Assembly: GCA_009829735.1 (NCBI GenBank)
Contig: CM020620.1
Location: 12,025,420-12,089,419 of the forward strand
Direction: 5' to 3'
Source: Pyropia yezoensis
Lineage: Eukaryota > Rhodophyta > Bangiophyceae > Bangiales > Bangiaceae
Length of the DNA: 64,000 bases
The notes under the pieces were generated by a model. It worked only from the letters and a program-made list of their open reading frames with translations, was not told the origin of the DNA and ran no database searches. Made by a program: the position numbers and the translations under genes. Below, one piece after another: positions 39,682-52,618 of the stretch (position 1 is the stretch's first letter; each line of letters opens with the position of its first letter).

Positions 39682-40931
39682 GCGGGGGATCTTGGATTGG
39701 GCGGAGGAAGGGGGCGGTGCACCTGGTTTTGAGAGGGAGGGGGGGGGAGCGAGCGGCAGCAGTGGGGCGGTGGACGGTGGGGAGCTCATGGTAGTGGGTC
39801 ACTTGGGGTATCGTGTGGGGTAGGGTTGTGCGTGGTGGGTGTACATGCGTGTATGGGGTGTGCGCGGTTGATGGTGTGCGTCCGGGCGCGGTGGTCGGTC
39901 TCTCGTCAGGCCCCCACTCTTCTCTTTTTTTTTTCCTCGCGTCGCCCTCGCCGACGGCAAGCGGTTGGGTCGTCCCTCCCCCGCCTTCCCACCGTGGACA
40001 CCATGGACGGCAAGCGCTGCCCTCTGCCGCCCGCCGCGGCCGTCGCGCCGCCGCCCCCGCGCGCCACCATGTCGTCCCCATTGGCCAACCGCCGGCCGCC
40101 GTCGCCACGCGTCGACCGTCACCGGGGGCGTAGAGCGCACCGGCGCACCCGCCCTGCAGCGACAATTGACAGGCAGGCGACTGCGGACGTGACCCCGCTG
40201 GGGCGGGCCGCCCGCCGCCCGACCGCCGCTCATGCAGACGACACGCAGCGGGGAAAGGGGAGCGAGGGAGCGAGGGGGGGGGTCGACGGGCGGCGGGCGC
40301 GCCGCTGTGTGGCGGGCCTCGTGTCGAGAGAGAGAGAGGAGGCATGGCGCGAGCGCGCGTGTGCGCGCGCGCGCGCCCACTGGCTTTCTTCATCCTACCC
40401 ACCCCTCCACACCACCCACCCCGCCCCGCGGTGGCCCGCCCGCCCGCCCGCCGCCGCCCGCCCGCCCGCCCGCCCGCCCGCCCGCTGGCCCATCCGACGC
40501 GGCCGCCTCCCCGTCGCCGCCCCGCCGCCGCTCGTCGCTGCGTGGCAGCCCACCTCCCCAGTCGCGCGCGCGCGACGAGGCGCGACGAAGCGGGGCGACG
40601 CGCGGCGGGGCGCGGCGCACATGCGCCGCGTCGGCTGCAGGGGGGGGGGAGGGGGGGCGACAGCCTCCGCCGCCTCTGGTGTGCCAGGGGGGGGGGGGGG
40701 AGGTGCGGGGGGGAGGGCCGTCAGCCAAACCGTGGCGGCAGCGGGCGAGCCGGGGGGGCTGGCCCAGGTGGGAGGGCGACGCCCGTCGCCCTTCCCTGCC
40801 CCACCGACCCAGCCGGGTCCGCCCCTTACCTCGCCGTCGGGGGCACGCGCGCCCTTCCCCACCCCCCCCCCCACCCGCCTACCCCACTTGCCGCCTGCGC
40901 CCGTGTGTATGTCCACGACTCCTCGCGTCCC
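39682..40931. other. Spacer with GC-rich simple repeats
   Basis: Both flanking genes converge here. Alternating CG and GAGA runs lie at about 40325-40375, CCCG repeats at about 40440-40490, and G tracts at 40640-40700. No gene is seen. Confidence 0.5.
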
Positions 40932-43900
40932 CTACTGCCTGCCCATCCCCCCCGCCCCCCTCCCCCCACCGCCCGCCCCACCTCGCCCTCTCTCCCCTCT
41001 ACCGCTCCTCCTTCCCCCCCCCCGCTCACCCCCCCCCCGTATCCGCCACACCTCCCGCAGCAGCGCCCGTGCCGCAATGACCGCCGCCGGCGTGCGGCCG
41101 TCATTGGCCATCCCGCGGCAGCGGGCGAGCGCCAGCAGGTCCGCCGCGGCCGACACGAGCCGCACCGTCGGGGGGGCCACGTCGGCGGCGGCGACGGCGC
41201 CGCCGCCGCCGGCCGCCCCCGCCCCAACGGCAGCCACCCAGGCGTCCTCGTCAGCGACGCGCGGCGGCGAGCCGAGGGCGGCGCGCGCGGCGGCCACCAC
41301 CGCCGGCTCGGCGCCGGCAACGAGGTAGGGGGCGCCCGCCGCGTGGGCGGCCAGCCGCCGGATGGCGGCGGTGAGCGCCCGGGGGGTGAGGCCGCTGCCG
41401 AGGTACACGCCCAGCCGCTCGTCGGGCGTGGTGCCCGGCGGCGACCGCAGCGCAACGGCCGCGGCGAGCGCCGCCGACGGGCGGAGGGTGGCGAGCGCCG
41501 CCGCCGCCGCGGCGGGGGGGACCAGGCCGGCGGGGAGGGAGCCGGTGAGGCGGAGGAGCAGGTGGTGGCCGGGCACGGGGGGAGCGGGCCGCCCGTCGGG
41601 GCCCGCCGCGGCGGCCGCCGCCGCCACTGCCGCCGCCGCCGCCACCGCCGCGGGGGCGGGCGGCGGCACCGCGGCGGCTGCCCCACCGCCGCCGCCTCCT
41701 CCAATGGGGTGCAACGCGGCCAGTGCTGCCTGGACAGCGGCGGGGCCGCCGCCACCGCCGCCGCCGCCGGCCGTCCCGGCCGGCGGGGGCGGCCAGTGCA
41801 CCTCCACCACCGACGCAAACGCCGGGTCCGTCTCGGCACAGGCAGACAGCGCAACGTGGCACTTCCACGAGCCCAGCTCAAAGACGCCCCCCCCCGCGGG
41901 CGCGCCGTCGTCAGCGCCGCCGCCGAGGCCCCCCCCGCCCGCGACGGCGGCGCCGCCGTCGCTGCCGCCGCCACCATCGTCGCGAAAGTCAAAGAGCGAC
42001 GACAGGAGGGGGGTGGCGCCGTCGCGGAGGGGCACCCCCTGCGGCGACCGCTCCCTGCGGAGCGTCACAAACAGCGGCCGCCCGTGGGCGCGGGCCAGCG
42101 CCAGCGCCGACGCGAGGCCGAGCAGCCGCTCCGCGGGGGACCCGTCCAGCTGCACAATCATCACCCCCGACGGGCCGGGCGCGGCAGCGGCGGCCGCAGC
42201 GGCGGCCGCCGATGCGGCCGCCGCGACAGCTCCCCTGCTGACGGCCACAGTGGTGGCGGCGGCGGGCGCCGCGGCAGCCCCGGCCGCCCCGCCGCCCGTT
42301 GGGTCCCCCCGACGGGGAAAGAGGGACCACGCCGGGTGGGTGCGCGCAAAGCCCGACAGCTGGCGGAGGAGCACATGCGGGCTGACGCCCGCCTGCGTCA
42401 GCACCGCCCACGGCAGGCGGGCGTCGTCGTGGAGGGTCACCTCCTCGGCCAGGGCAGTCACCTCGGTGGCCACCGACGACCGCAGCAGGGACGGGGCGGG
42501 CGGGGTGGTCAGGATCGCCGTCGCGGCCAGGTACGTGCCGGACCGGGAGCGAAGGCGGTAGCGGTAGCGGGAGCGGTGGGTGGCCACCGCCAGCTGCCAC
42601 GGCGGCAGGTGCTGCACGGCAAGGGTGTTGAGGTGCGCCGAGACGGCTGCCGCATAGGCGGTGCGGGTCAGGCGGCCGCCAGTGGCGTCGCCCGCCACCG
42701 CCGCCGCCTCGTGCGGCACGTGGCGGAGGGTGTCGAGCCGCAGCGACCGCCGGCGGAGCGGGGTCGCAGCGCCGGCGGCGGCGGCCGCCGCAGCAGCCGC
42801 CTCGGCAGCCGCCGCCGCCTCCTCCCCGGCCGCCGCGTCGGGCGACGGGAGGGGCGCTTCCAGGCGGGCGTAGAGGTCGGCGGCCTCGCCCCCATACGCG
42901 GCCAGCCGCTCGTCGAACCCGCCGACCGCGTCAAAGCGGGCGCGGGGCACCAGCACCACCCCCGCCAGCGCCGCCTCATTGTCGCTCCGCGCGGCCGCCA
43001 CGTCTGCGGCGTAATAGTAGGGCGCCGCGCCGCCGTCCGCGTCGGCGGCGGCGGCCGCCGCGTCGGCTTCCGCGTCGGCGGCCGCGTCGGCATCCGCGTC
43101 GGCGGCCGCCGACGCACCCCCGCCGGCGCCCGAGCGCACCGCGGCGGCGACGCCGCCCTGCGGGCGGCCGAGCGCCGCGAGGCCCCGCCCCCGCCCGCCC
43201 CCCCGCGGGTGGGCGGCGAGAAAGTCGGGCGCCAGCACCGTATCACAGTCCACCTTGAGCAGCCACCGGCCCGACGCGACCGACGCGCCCACATTCACCG
43301 CCCGCGCCAGCGACCACCCCGCCTCCCCGTCGACAGTCACGCTGACCAGCCGCGGCGTCGATGCGCCGGGCGCCGCCGGGGGCGCGGCCATCCCCCCGCC
43401 GCCACCAGCCGCGGGGGCGGCGGCCGACGTGGTGCCCCGAAAGGGGGTCCACCAGCCAGCGCCCCACGCGGCGGCAGCGGCGGCCGCCTCGGCGCCCTCC
43501 ACCACCGCCTGTAGGGGCACGTGCGCGGCGGCGTCGGTGCCCCAGTCGACGAGCACAATCTCGTCAGCGGCCGACAGGGCCGCCAACCAAGACGGCAGCA
43601 CGTGCTGGAGGTAGGGCGTGCGGTTGCGGCAGGCGGCTACCAGGGACACGCCGGGCGTATCCCCATCTGTGGCGGCGAGTGGCGCAGGCGGGTCGGGGCG
43701 TGGCGGGAGGGGTGGCTCCGCCACATACCCGCCAGCGTCGTCCACGCCGCCCGAACCCGCACGGGCGTCGGCGTCTGCCCCCCCCTCGTCTGCGCTCGTC
43801 ATTGTCCGGCCGAGGCGAGCGGCGCCCAGCCGCCACCCCACCAGCGCTCGAGCGGCCTGCTCCCCGGCCACAGCGCGCGGCGGGAGCTGTGGCAGCTCCT

Positions 43901-44141
43901 CCCCCTCCCTTGGGGGTTCCCTAGCCGCCGCCGCCAGGGAGTCACCCCCCCCCTCCTCCTCCCCCTCTGCCAAAGACAGGGGCAGTCGGCGGGAGCGACG
44001 GCGGGCCGCCCCCCCCTGCCGGGCCACCCAGTCCTCCCGCAGCCGCGCGCGAACCTCCCGCACCCCCTCCACCGCCTCCCCCGGTGGGGGGTGCCGCAAC
44101 GACGGCACGGGCCACCACTCGGTGAGGCGGGGGAGCGCCCC

Positions 44142-44186
<45 letters not shown>

Positions 44187-45134
44187 AGCGTCTGCCGCCG
44201 CCGCCGCCGCGGCGTCAACCCCCACGCCCGTCCTCGACGATGCGGCCGCCGCCTGCCGCCGCGCAACGGCGGCGGTGGCCACCTTTACCGCCGCCAGCCC
44301 CCCCCCGGCGACGGCCGCCGCCAGCAGCAGCGCCGCCGCCAGCCGCCGCGCGGTGCTCAGCCGCCGCCACCCCGCCCGCGCGTCGGCAATGGCGCGGTGG
44401 GTGGTCTTGGCCACCGCCGACCGCTGGCCGCTGCACAGCTGCGACTTTGGCCGTCCCCCCACCCGGCCACCCCCGCCCCCACCGCCGCTGCCGCTGCCGC
44501 TGCCGCTGCTGCCGCCGCCGCCGCCGCCGACGCCGCCGCCGACGCCGCCGCCGCCACCACCGCCGCCGACGCTGCCGCCGGTGCCGCCGGTGCTCCCCCC
44601 ACCGCCGCCGCCCCCCACCCCGACCGCGCCCGCCAGGTGGTCAGCGCCGGCCAACGCGGCGGCGGCGGTGGCACCGCCATAGGACACCCCGCCGGCGGCC
44701 GCCGACTCGGCGAGCTCCCGCGGGAAGGACAGCCGCCGGGCGGCCGAGACGCTGCCCAGCGCGCACTCGCCGCCGCCCGTAATGACGGTGGGGGTGTCCC
44801 CCCGGCTGGCGGTGGGGGCGGCCCGCGGCGCCCCCTCCTGCGTCGCCGACAGCAGCGCCCGGGAGCGGCCGCCGGCGGTGGGGCCGCCGCGGGCGCTGCC
44901 CGCGCTGCCCCCGCCCCCGCCGCCGGCGGAAGCGGCGGCGGCGGCGCCGAGCCAGGCGCCCGCCCCGGCGGCGGCGGAGCGGGCGGCCGCGAGCGTCGCC
45001 GACATTGGCTTGGCCCGCCCCCGCGTCGACGGCGGCGGCAGGTAGTGCGGCAGCAGGTGGTGCAGGTCCACCGCAGACGAAGAGGCGGTGCGGCGGGACC
45101 GCCGGGAGCCGGTGGCGGGGGGGGTGGGCAGCAT
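40932..45134 (-). CDS. Two-domain glycosyltransferase: GT2-like plus fucosyltransferase-like
   Basis: One open frame of about 1400 residues. A disordered Ser/Gly/Ala N-terminus leads to a membrane segment near 270-290 (LAAALLLAAAVAGGGLAAV) preceded by Arg, as in type II Golgi enzymes. A GT2-like (GT-A) domain starts near 495 with VSLVAACRNRTPYL and has DEIVLVDWGT, WSLARAVNVGA and a metal-binding DxD as VDCDTV near 627; VLVPRARFDAVGGFDE follows. A second domain from about 990 has MIVQLDGSPAERLLGLASALALA and GRPLFVTL, like the G-N-R-L-x-x-L-A-S-A-L-A-L-A start of NodZ/O-fucosyltransferase-like enzymes, and later LLALARCRGMAN. The usual H-x-R in the strand GVHIR reads GVYLGSG, so this half may be inactive. 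The start at MLPTPPATG is chosen over an upstream Phe-rich extension. The C-terminal 25 residues are low complexity; a donor-like GTGAGC there leaves a further exon possible. Confidence 0.72.
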
Positions 45135-45713
45135 GGTGGCCACCGACGGGGGGGACGGGACGGGGCCGCAAAAACAAGGAAAAAAAAAACGGGCAAGGGA
45201 AAAGGGAAGCGCCAACGAGCGGGGAGGGTGGCGGGCAAGGCAAAAGTGGAAGAATAGAGGGGGGGGGGGGGGGGGGGGGGGGGGGAGGGGGAAGAAGGGA
45301 GGGGACTACAAAAAACAAGAAGAGGGAAAAAGGGAATGGGGAAAAAAAAAAGGGAGGAAGGGATGGGGAAAGAGGGGGTGGAAGGGAAGGGAAGGGAAGG
45401 GGAGCTAACGGGCGGAAAGAGAGCCGAGGGGGTGGGAAGGGAAGTGGCCACCGACCGGGGGGCGGCGGCGGCCGCCCGGCGCAGCGAGGCGGGGAAAGGA
45501 CGTGCGCCGCGGGCAACGGCGGGGCGGGCCGCCGGGGGGGGCGGCGGGCCCGCCCTGGCGTCCCCCGCCCGACCCGCGCGGCGTCGGGCGGGCGCCACCG
45601 CCGGCGGCGGCCCTGCAGGCGCCCCGACGGCCGCGGCGCGGGCGGCGGCGTGGCCGGGCGGGCGGGCGGGCGGGCGGGCGGGCGGGCGGGCGCGTCGGCC
45701 GCACGCGGCGGCA

Positions 45714-45765
<52 letters not shown>

Positions 45766-46175
45766 GGCACGGGTGGGTGGCCGGCGCGGGATTCCCCCCC
45801 AGCAGCGCCCCCTCCTCCACCTCCCCACCCCCCCCCCCTCCCCCTCCCCCTCCCCCTTGGACGCACGGCCGGCCGTGCCCGCCGGGCGCGTCGGCCACAG
45901 CGGCGGTGGGGGTGGCGGTGGGGGTGGCGGTGGCGGTGGCGGTGGCGGTGGCGGTGGCGGCGGCCGGCCGGCCGGCCGGCCGGCGGCGTCGGGACAGCGG
46001 CGCGGCGGCAGGGGGAGGAGGAGGGGGGAAGGGGCGGGGGGGGGGGGGGGGGGTGGGGAGCGGCACGGTGCAGAGGAGTGGGGAAGGAAGGGGGGGGGGG
46101 GGGGTGGCGGTAGGGCACCGCGGCACAACACAGACCCCCCCCGCGGCCGCGGCGGCGGCGCAACGCGGATCGGGC

Positions 46176-46207
<32 letters not shown>

Positions 46208-47000
46208 GACGCACAAGCGGGGGGGGTGGGGGTGGGGGGAGGAGGAGGAGGCCCGCGCCCGTGGCGGGGGGGGGGGGGGGGGGGGGTGGGGCGGCAGGGT
46301 GGTGGGGGTGGTGGTGGTGGTGGTGGTGGTGGTGGTGGTGGGGGGGGGGGGTGGCGGCCGCGGCCGCGGGTGGGTCGTCGGCCCGCGTCCCGCTCCCCGC
46401 CCGCCAGGCCGGCGGCGGCTGGCGGGGCACGCCACGCCAACACGCCCAACCACCCCCCCCCCGCCCACCCCCCCCAACCCCAGCGCCGTGCAGCAGACGC
46501 GCCGCCGGCGCTTCTTACACCCACACACCCCCCCTGGCCGTGACACTGCGCGGGAGGGGCGGCGCGGGCGCATTGGCAGCGGCGGCAGCCGGCGGGGGCG
46601 GGCTCGGCATGTAGCTATGTATGTACTGTACAGTATGTATGTGCTGTAGGTAAGCGCCAGGGAGCACCCCCCCCCCCCCCCCCGCCCCAGCTGTGCCATG
46701 CCAGTGTAATCGATCGGTCGCTGGGGGTTGTCGTGGGCGCGCGGGGGGGGGGGGGGGGTCGTGCGTCCACGCGGGGCACACGCTGTGTTTTTTTCATGCT
46801 CGCGCCGACCGCCCCCCCTGCCCGGGCAGAGGAGGGGGGCGCCCCCCTCCTCTCCCCCCCCCCCCCCCCCCGCTCCATAAGGCCCTTTCCGACCCGGGCG
46901 GGCCGGGCGGGGGGGGGGAGACGGTTGCGAAAGGGGGGGGGGGGGGGGGGGGGGGGGAGGGGGGCGGACCGCACATTTGGCCGGCGGGCCACTGCACCCA
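45135..47000. other. Extreme homopolymer and simple-repeat region
   Basis: GGGC repeats at about 45656-45690, CGG repeats at about 45712-45764, GGTGGC repeats at about 45905-45960, a G run of about 45 at 46160-46204, TGG repeats at about 46300-46345, and further G or C runs over 20 near 45258, 46663 and 46930. TACTGTACAGTA is at 46624..46635. Long frames on both strands (one of nearly 900 codons on minus) are produced by composition. It may act as the upstream region of the glycosyltransferase gene. Confidence 0.6.
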
Positions 47001-49391
47001 AAATGGTATTGTCCCATGAATAATTTTCAGACACAGTTCGAGGCACACATTTGAGTGTAGGTACGGATTACAATACTGTACCGGGTCAGGTATGGATCGC
47101 TACCCATAGACTCCCCCTCGCAGGACCGCAACGCCCAATCGGTTGACGACCCCCGCAGGAGGGGCGCGGCCGTGGGCGCCCTTGACGGAAGAGGGAGAGA
47201 GGGGGCGGCGGGTGCCCGCCTTCCTGGGGTCGCCGGCTGGGGGGGGGAGCCCATCCCCCAGCGTCTGCCCCCCCAGCCTCCTCGGCTGCCGCTGCAGCAG
47301 GCGCAGTGGAGAGTGGGGGTCCTCCGCCGCCGCCGCCGCCGCTGCCGCCGCCGCCGCCGCCGTCGACCCCGTCACTGGCCGCTCCCGCCACTACCGCCGG
47401 GGCCCCCAACGGAGAGGGGACGGCAGAGGAGGGTGGGGACCGCTTCCAGGACACGGCTGCCAGCGGCAGCAGATGCGGTGGCGGCAGTGGCGGGCGGCGT
47501 TTGGGTGGCGACGGTGGCCGTCATGAGCTGAGCTGGATCTGCGTCCCAACGTCGACCACCCCCCCGGCCGCCCGTTCCACCCACGGACGTACGCGCGCCG
47601 CGTTGCCCACCGGCGATTTGTTCTGTGGTGTTTGCTGGTGGCGCTCCGGTCCCTGCAGCGGTCCCTCTGACGGCAACGTCCACCGCTGATTGCCGTGACA
47701 AGGAGCACCAGGCGTCAGCGTCAAAGGCCACGCGGGACCGTGCGGGGGGGGGGGGCGCTGTGTGTAGAGGGTGCCGCGGGTGTGTGCGCGGGGAAGGCAA
47801 TGTGCGTGGAGGGTGGTGCGGGTGTTTGCGGGGGGGGGGGGGGGTGATGTGATGTGTGTGGAGCGAGGGGTGGGTGCGCCCCTGGGGGGGGGTCGGGTGC
47901 GTGGGGTTGGTTGTACTGGCACAGGCATGGCAGTGGGGGGACGCCGTAGGAGGAAAGGGCAGCGGCAGTGCGGGTGTGGCACCGGTCGCGGTCGGTGGTC
48001 GTACGAGAACCGCGTGGAGGGTATATGGAGCGCCGGCCATCCACACGTCGTGGCCTTTTGGCAGAGCGGGTGATCGTGTGGCGCGCCAGCGTGCACCAAC
48101 CCGATGCGAGTGCGTCGCCCCTACGGATCCCGGCTGGCAGTGCGCAAAAAGGGAACGCCCACGTGCACGATCTATCCACAAGTCAGGTTGGCAGCCTATT
48201 CGGATACTCGGCGCTACCTACTTCCACGTAAAATTTCATCTCTGAACCGTTTCCGTTTGGGGGGCTGTCCCTGCGGCTGGCCGCCAAGCGAAGAGACGCG
48301 CGCGGCTGGGGAGGTTTGGACCACCGCTCGATTGTAGTTGGAAGCGGCCCCACAAGCAGAAACGACTCTTCTACTTTGCTCTACCCCCGCGTGGCTCTCG
48401 GCAGAACTACCTACCCCGTACCCGTCTCCATGCATTTGTGGTCGTGTTCTTCCCCGTCTCTTTTTTTCTTTTTCTTTTTTTCTTTTTTTTTTTTTGGTCG
48501 CGCGTGGTTTCCTCGTCGGGAGGTCGCGCCGCCCCCCCCACCCCCCCCCCCCCCCCCCCCCCCCCCCCGGCCTTGGCCAAGGTCCCGGCTCGGGTCGGCG
48601 GGCGCCCCTGCCGGCCACGGCCGGCCGCCGATAGCGTTGGCGTGCGCGCCGACGACGGCGGCGGCGGCCGTCGACAGAGGGGGGAGGAGGAGCGGGGGGG
48701 GCGCCGCGGGTGGGTCGGGGCGGCTTTGGCGGTGGGGGGGGGGGGAGGGGGCGGGATAAAGACCGCCCGCAGCGGGGCCCTGTTTCCGCTCGTCCCTCAC
48801 CGCCGCCGGCCAACGGTGCCCCGCCGCCGGGGACGACGGCGACAGCCCGGGGGAGGGAAGCTTGTCGTACTGTACAGCACGCAGATGGCGGAGGTCGGGG
48901 GGGGGGACGGGGGTGGAAACAAGACGACCTCCCCGCCGACGCGGAGGAGGAGGAGGAGGCCGACAGGGGGGAAGGAGCCGCGGCGGACACAAAAAAGCCC
49001 CCCGCCCACCGGGATAGTGGCAGCCCGGGCGACAGAGGGGGGGGGGGGGGGGGAGGGGGGGGGGGGGGGGGGGGGGGGGAAAGGGGGAGGGGGGGGGGGG
49101 AGAGAGAGAGCAGTGGCGACACGCCGGCGGGGCCGCCCACCCCCCACCTCCCCCCCCCCGCCCTCCCAAAACGCTCGCGGCCGCACCGACGCGGGGTGTG
49201 AGGGGGGGGGCCGGCCGGCCAGGGGGGGGGTGGGGGGTTGGGTCGGACAGGGGCGTGTGTGCCGCCGCCGCCGGGCCGCGCAAGGCACTGCCTGGGCGGC
49301 CCGCCCGCAGCGGCTGGCCGTGTGTGGGCGGTGGGGGGGGGGGGGGGGGGGGGGGGGGGGCAAAAAGAGCGTGGTGGGGTCGGGGGGGGGG
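47001..49391. other. Gene-poor stretch before the gap
   Basis: TACTGTAC at 47074..47081 and GTACTGTACAG at 48867..48877. A TG/GGTG-rich stretch lies at 47760-47930 and a T-rich/A-rich patch at 48450-48500. A minus frame around 47700-47400 is partly ordered but has no recognised domain. G runs increase toward 49391. Confidence 0.4.
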
Positions 49392-49891
49392 NNNNNNNNN
49401 NNNNNNNNNNNNNNNNNNNNNNNNNNNNNNNNNNNNNNNNNNNNNNNNNNNNNNNNNNNNNNNNNNNNNNNNNNNNNNNNNNNNNNNNNNNNNNNNNNNN
49501 NNNNNNNNNNNNNNNNNNNNNNNNNNNNNNNNNNNNNNNNNNNNNNNNNNNNNNNNNNNNNNNNNNNNNNNNNNNNNNNNNNNNNNNNNNNNNNNNNNNN
49601 NNNNNNNNNNNNNNNNNNNNNNNNNNNNNNNNNNNNNNNNNNNNNNNNNNNNNNNNNNNNNNNNNNNNNNNNNNNNNNNNNNNNNNNNNNNNNNNNNNNN
49701 NNNNNNNNNNNNNNNNNNNNNNNNNNNNNNNNNNNNNNNNNNNNNNNNNNNNNNNNNNNNNNNNNNNNNNNNNNNNNNNNNNNNNNNNNNNNNNNNNNNN
49801 NNNNNNNNNNNNNNNNNNNNNNNNNNNNNNNNNNNNNNNNNNNNNNNNNNNNNNNNNNNNNNNNNNNNNNNNNNNNNNNNNNNNNNNNNNN
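49392..49891. other. Assembly gap of 500 N
   Basis: Exactly 500 undetermined bases, a conventional filler size, flanked by a G run on the left and C runs on the right. Confidence 0.99.
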
Positions 49892-50298
49892 AAAAACGCA
49901 GCGCCTATCCCCCCCCCCCCCCCCTCATCATGGAGGGGAGGGGTGGGGGGGGGAAGGGGGGAAGGGGGATGCAACATCCCCCTCCTCCCCCCCCCCTCCC
50001 CCCCCCCTCCCTGCACCGCACACCAACGTCCTCACCCCCCCCCCCCCACCTCCCCCCCCCCCCCCCCTCCCATCTCTGCTCCACCGCCGCCCAAGGGACA
50101 ACCCCCCCCCACCCCACCCCCCCCCCCCACCCCTCAAAAATTCCCCGCCTCTCCCCGCGGGGCCACCACACACCCCTTCACCCACACCCTCCCCCCCCCC
50201 CCCCCCCCACCCCCCCCCCCTCCCCCCCGCACACCACACACACCCCTGGAGCCACCACCACCAAAAGGGGGTGCCGTAGATGTACCCTAGGCCGCTCC
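49892..50298. other. C-rich spacer
   Basis: Nearly pure pyrimidine on plus from about 49910 to 50250. It follows the stop of the TENA-like gene. No gene. Confidence 0.6.
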
Positions 50299-51398
50299 TC
50301 AAATGTGCCCCTTGAACGCACACCGCTCCACAGAATGGCCCGTGCGGCCGCACCGCCCACACACCGCCCGCCCGCCGCGGCGGTCGCCCGCCGCGGCGGT
50401 CGCCGCCCGCAGCACCGCGTCGACGAGGCGGAGGACTTCGGCAAAGGCGGCGGCGGCCGCCGCCGCGGCGGGGGGGGGGGCCGCCGCGGAGCGCCCCGTC
50501 GAGCAGGTTTGGGTGTGGATGGCCGCCGCCGCCGCGGCGGGGCGGGCCAGCCATGCGGCCACCGCGGGCGCCAGCTCCACCAGCCGTGGGGGGGGAGGAG
50601 GGGGAGGGGGGGGGGCGGCGGCGGCAGAGGAGGGAGAAGTTGGGGGGGGGGGGGGGGGGTGGGGTGGTGATGGAAGGGGGGGGGGGGGGGGGGGGGGGAG
50701 TCCTGCCGGCACCTTGGGGGTGGTGGGAGAGGGGCGGTGGGGGGGGGGGGGTGGTGGTGGTGGTGGTGGGGGGGGGGGGGGGGTCTGCTGCTGCTGCCCA
50801 TACCCAACGTGGGGGGGGGGGGTGGAGGGGGGGGGGGGGGGTGGTGCAGCAGCCCCAACGGGGGGTGGGGGGGGGAGGGGGTGCAAGCCGCCGCCGCCGC
50901 CGCCGCCAAGGGGGGAGAGAGGAGGGGGGGGCGTGCCCGCCGCGGCGGCGGCGGCGGGGAAGCGGGCCCACGCCTTTTGGCACACAAACATAAACGCCCA
51001 CACGGTGGTAAGGGGAGGAGGAGGTCCGCCACGGCCGGGAGGGGGGGGGGGGGGGGTGCCCGCCGCCCCGCATGCCCCCGCCGCCGCCGCCGCCGCCGCC
51101 GCCAAAGCCGCCGCCGCCGCTGAGGCCGCCGCCCATGCCAACGGTGCCGCCCATGGCCAGGCCGGCCATGCCGCCCATGCCACCGCCGGCCAGTCCGGCC
51201 ATGCCGCCCATGCCGCCGCCGCCAGTAGCAGCGCCCCCCCCCCCCAGCTCGCCAGCCCCGCCCCCGCCGCCCGTCGCGCGGCCGCCGCCGCCGCCGCCGC
51301 CGCCCGCGGCGGCGCGGCCGAGGCAGGCGGCGAGGCTCGCCGCCGCGGCGGTGAGGCCCAGCACCCCGCCGCCCGCCGCTGCCGCCGCCGCCGCCGCC

Positions 51399-51442
<44 letters not shown>

Positions 51443-52585
51443 CCCTCTGGCGCCCCTGCCGCTGGGACCGCCGCCGCCACCACCGCCGCCGCCTCCCCCT
51501 CCCGCCATACCCCCGCCGGCCGCAGCGGCAGCGACCGCGGCAGCGGTGGCGGCGGCAGCGGCGGCGGCGGCGTCGCCGGCACCACCGCCACCCCCCCGCC
51601 GCCCTGCGGCGGCGCCCCCCGACCCGCCGGTTGGGGCGAGGCGGAGGCCCGCCTCGGCGGCGCGGGCGGCCAGCCACGCCGCGTCCTCGTGGGCGACCGC
51701 CACGCAGGGGAGGCGGGTGGGCGGCGGGAGGGCGGCGGCCAGGTGGTCCACCGCGGCGACCAGGTGCCGCGCGAGTATCGTCCGCTGTGGGGTGCAAGTC
51801 GCAGACGACGATGGGGGAAGGGATGGGCGTTGGCAGGCGGGTGGGGGGGGGGGGATGGAAGAGGGAACCACCAGGCGGGAGGACACACGGTGCAGCCCAA
51901 CCCCCAACGCCAGCCACGTGCAAAAGACAGGATGGAAAAAAACGGGAGCAGGAAGGGGACAAGGCAGGAGAAGAGGGACCAGGAAGGAGGGGAGAGAAAG
52001 AGAAAGGGAAGAAAAAAAAAAAGAGGGAAAAAAAAAAGGGGGGGAGAAAAGCAATAGAATAGGCACCAGGCGTCCTCACGAGCCGCGGTGGGAATCAGAC
52101 GCTGTGCCGCGTGGTCGTCCCGTGTAGAGGGCAAAGAAGGTGGGGGGGGCGGGGAAGGGAGGGGAAGCCGCTGCCCGGGAAGGGCGGCGGGCGGCACACG
52201 GCACACCCGCGTGCCACCCCCGCGGGCACCCCTCGCCCCCCTCCCCGCGGCTCGCCTCTCCCCCCTCCGCTTCCCCTGTCCCTCGTCTTGCAGGCCCGTC
52301 TACACCCCCACCTCACCCACCCCTCCTCCCCAGCCACGCCCCAACCCCCCCCCCATCCCACCACCCACCACTCACCACCCCACCACTCACCACCCCACCA
52401 CTCACCACCCCATCACCCACCCAACCCAACGTACGTCGGCCAGGTAGCGCACAAACTGCGCATCGTTGAGCGCCCCGCGGGCGAGCTCCTCAAAGAACCG
52501 CCCAATCGTCACGCGCGTCCACGCGTCGTGCTCGCGGAGGATCCACGCGCTCGACGGGCTCCCGCCGGCCGCCGCGGGCATCAGC

Positions 52586-52618
<33 letters not shown>

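Noticed and set aside
40325-40375. Alternating CG run as a promoter or Z-DNA switch
   Set aside because: It lies between two convergent genes, not at a start; simple-sequence drift explains it.
44357-47017. Minus-strand frame of nearly 900 codons
   Set aside because: It is poly-Pro, poly-Ala and poly-Arg from simple repeats, and its end overlaps the glycosyltransferase gene in another frame. No ordered segment is seen.
48214-50670. Long frames on both strands crossing the N gap
   Set aside because: They run through 500 undetermined bases and G/C homopolymers, so they have no support as genes.
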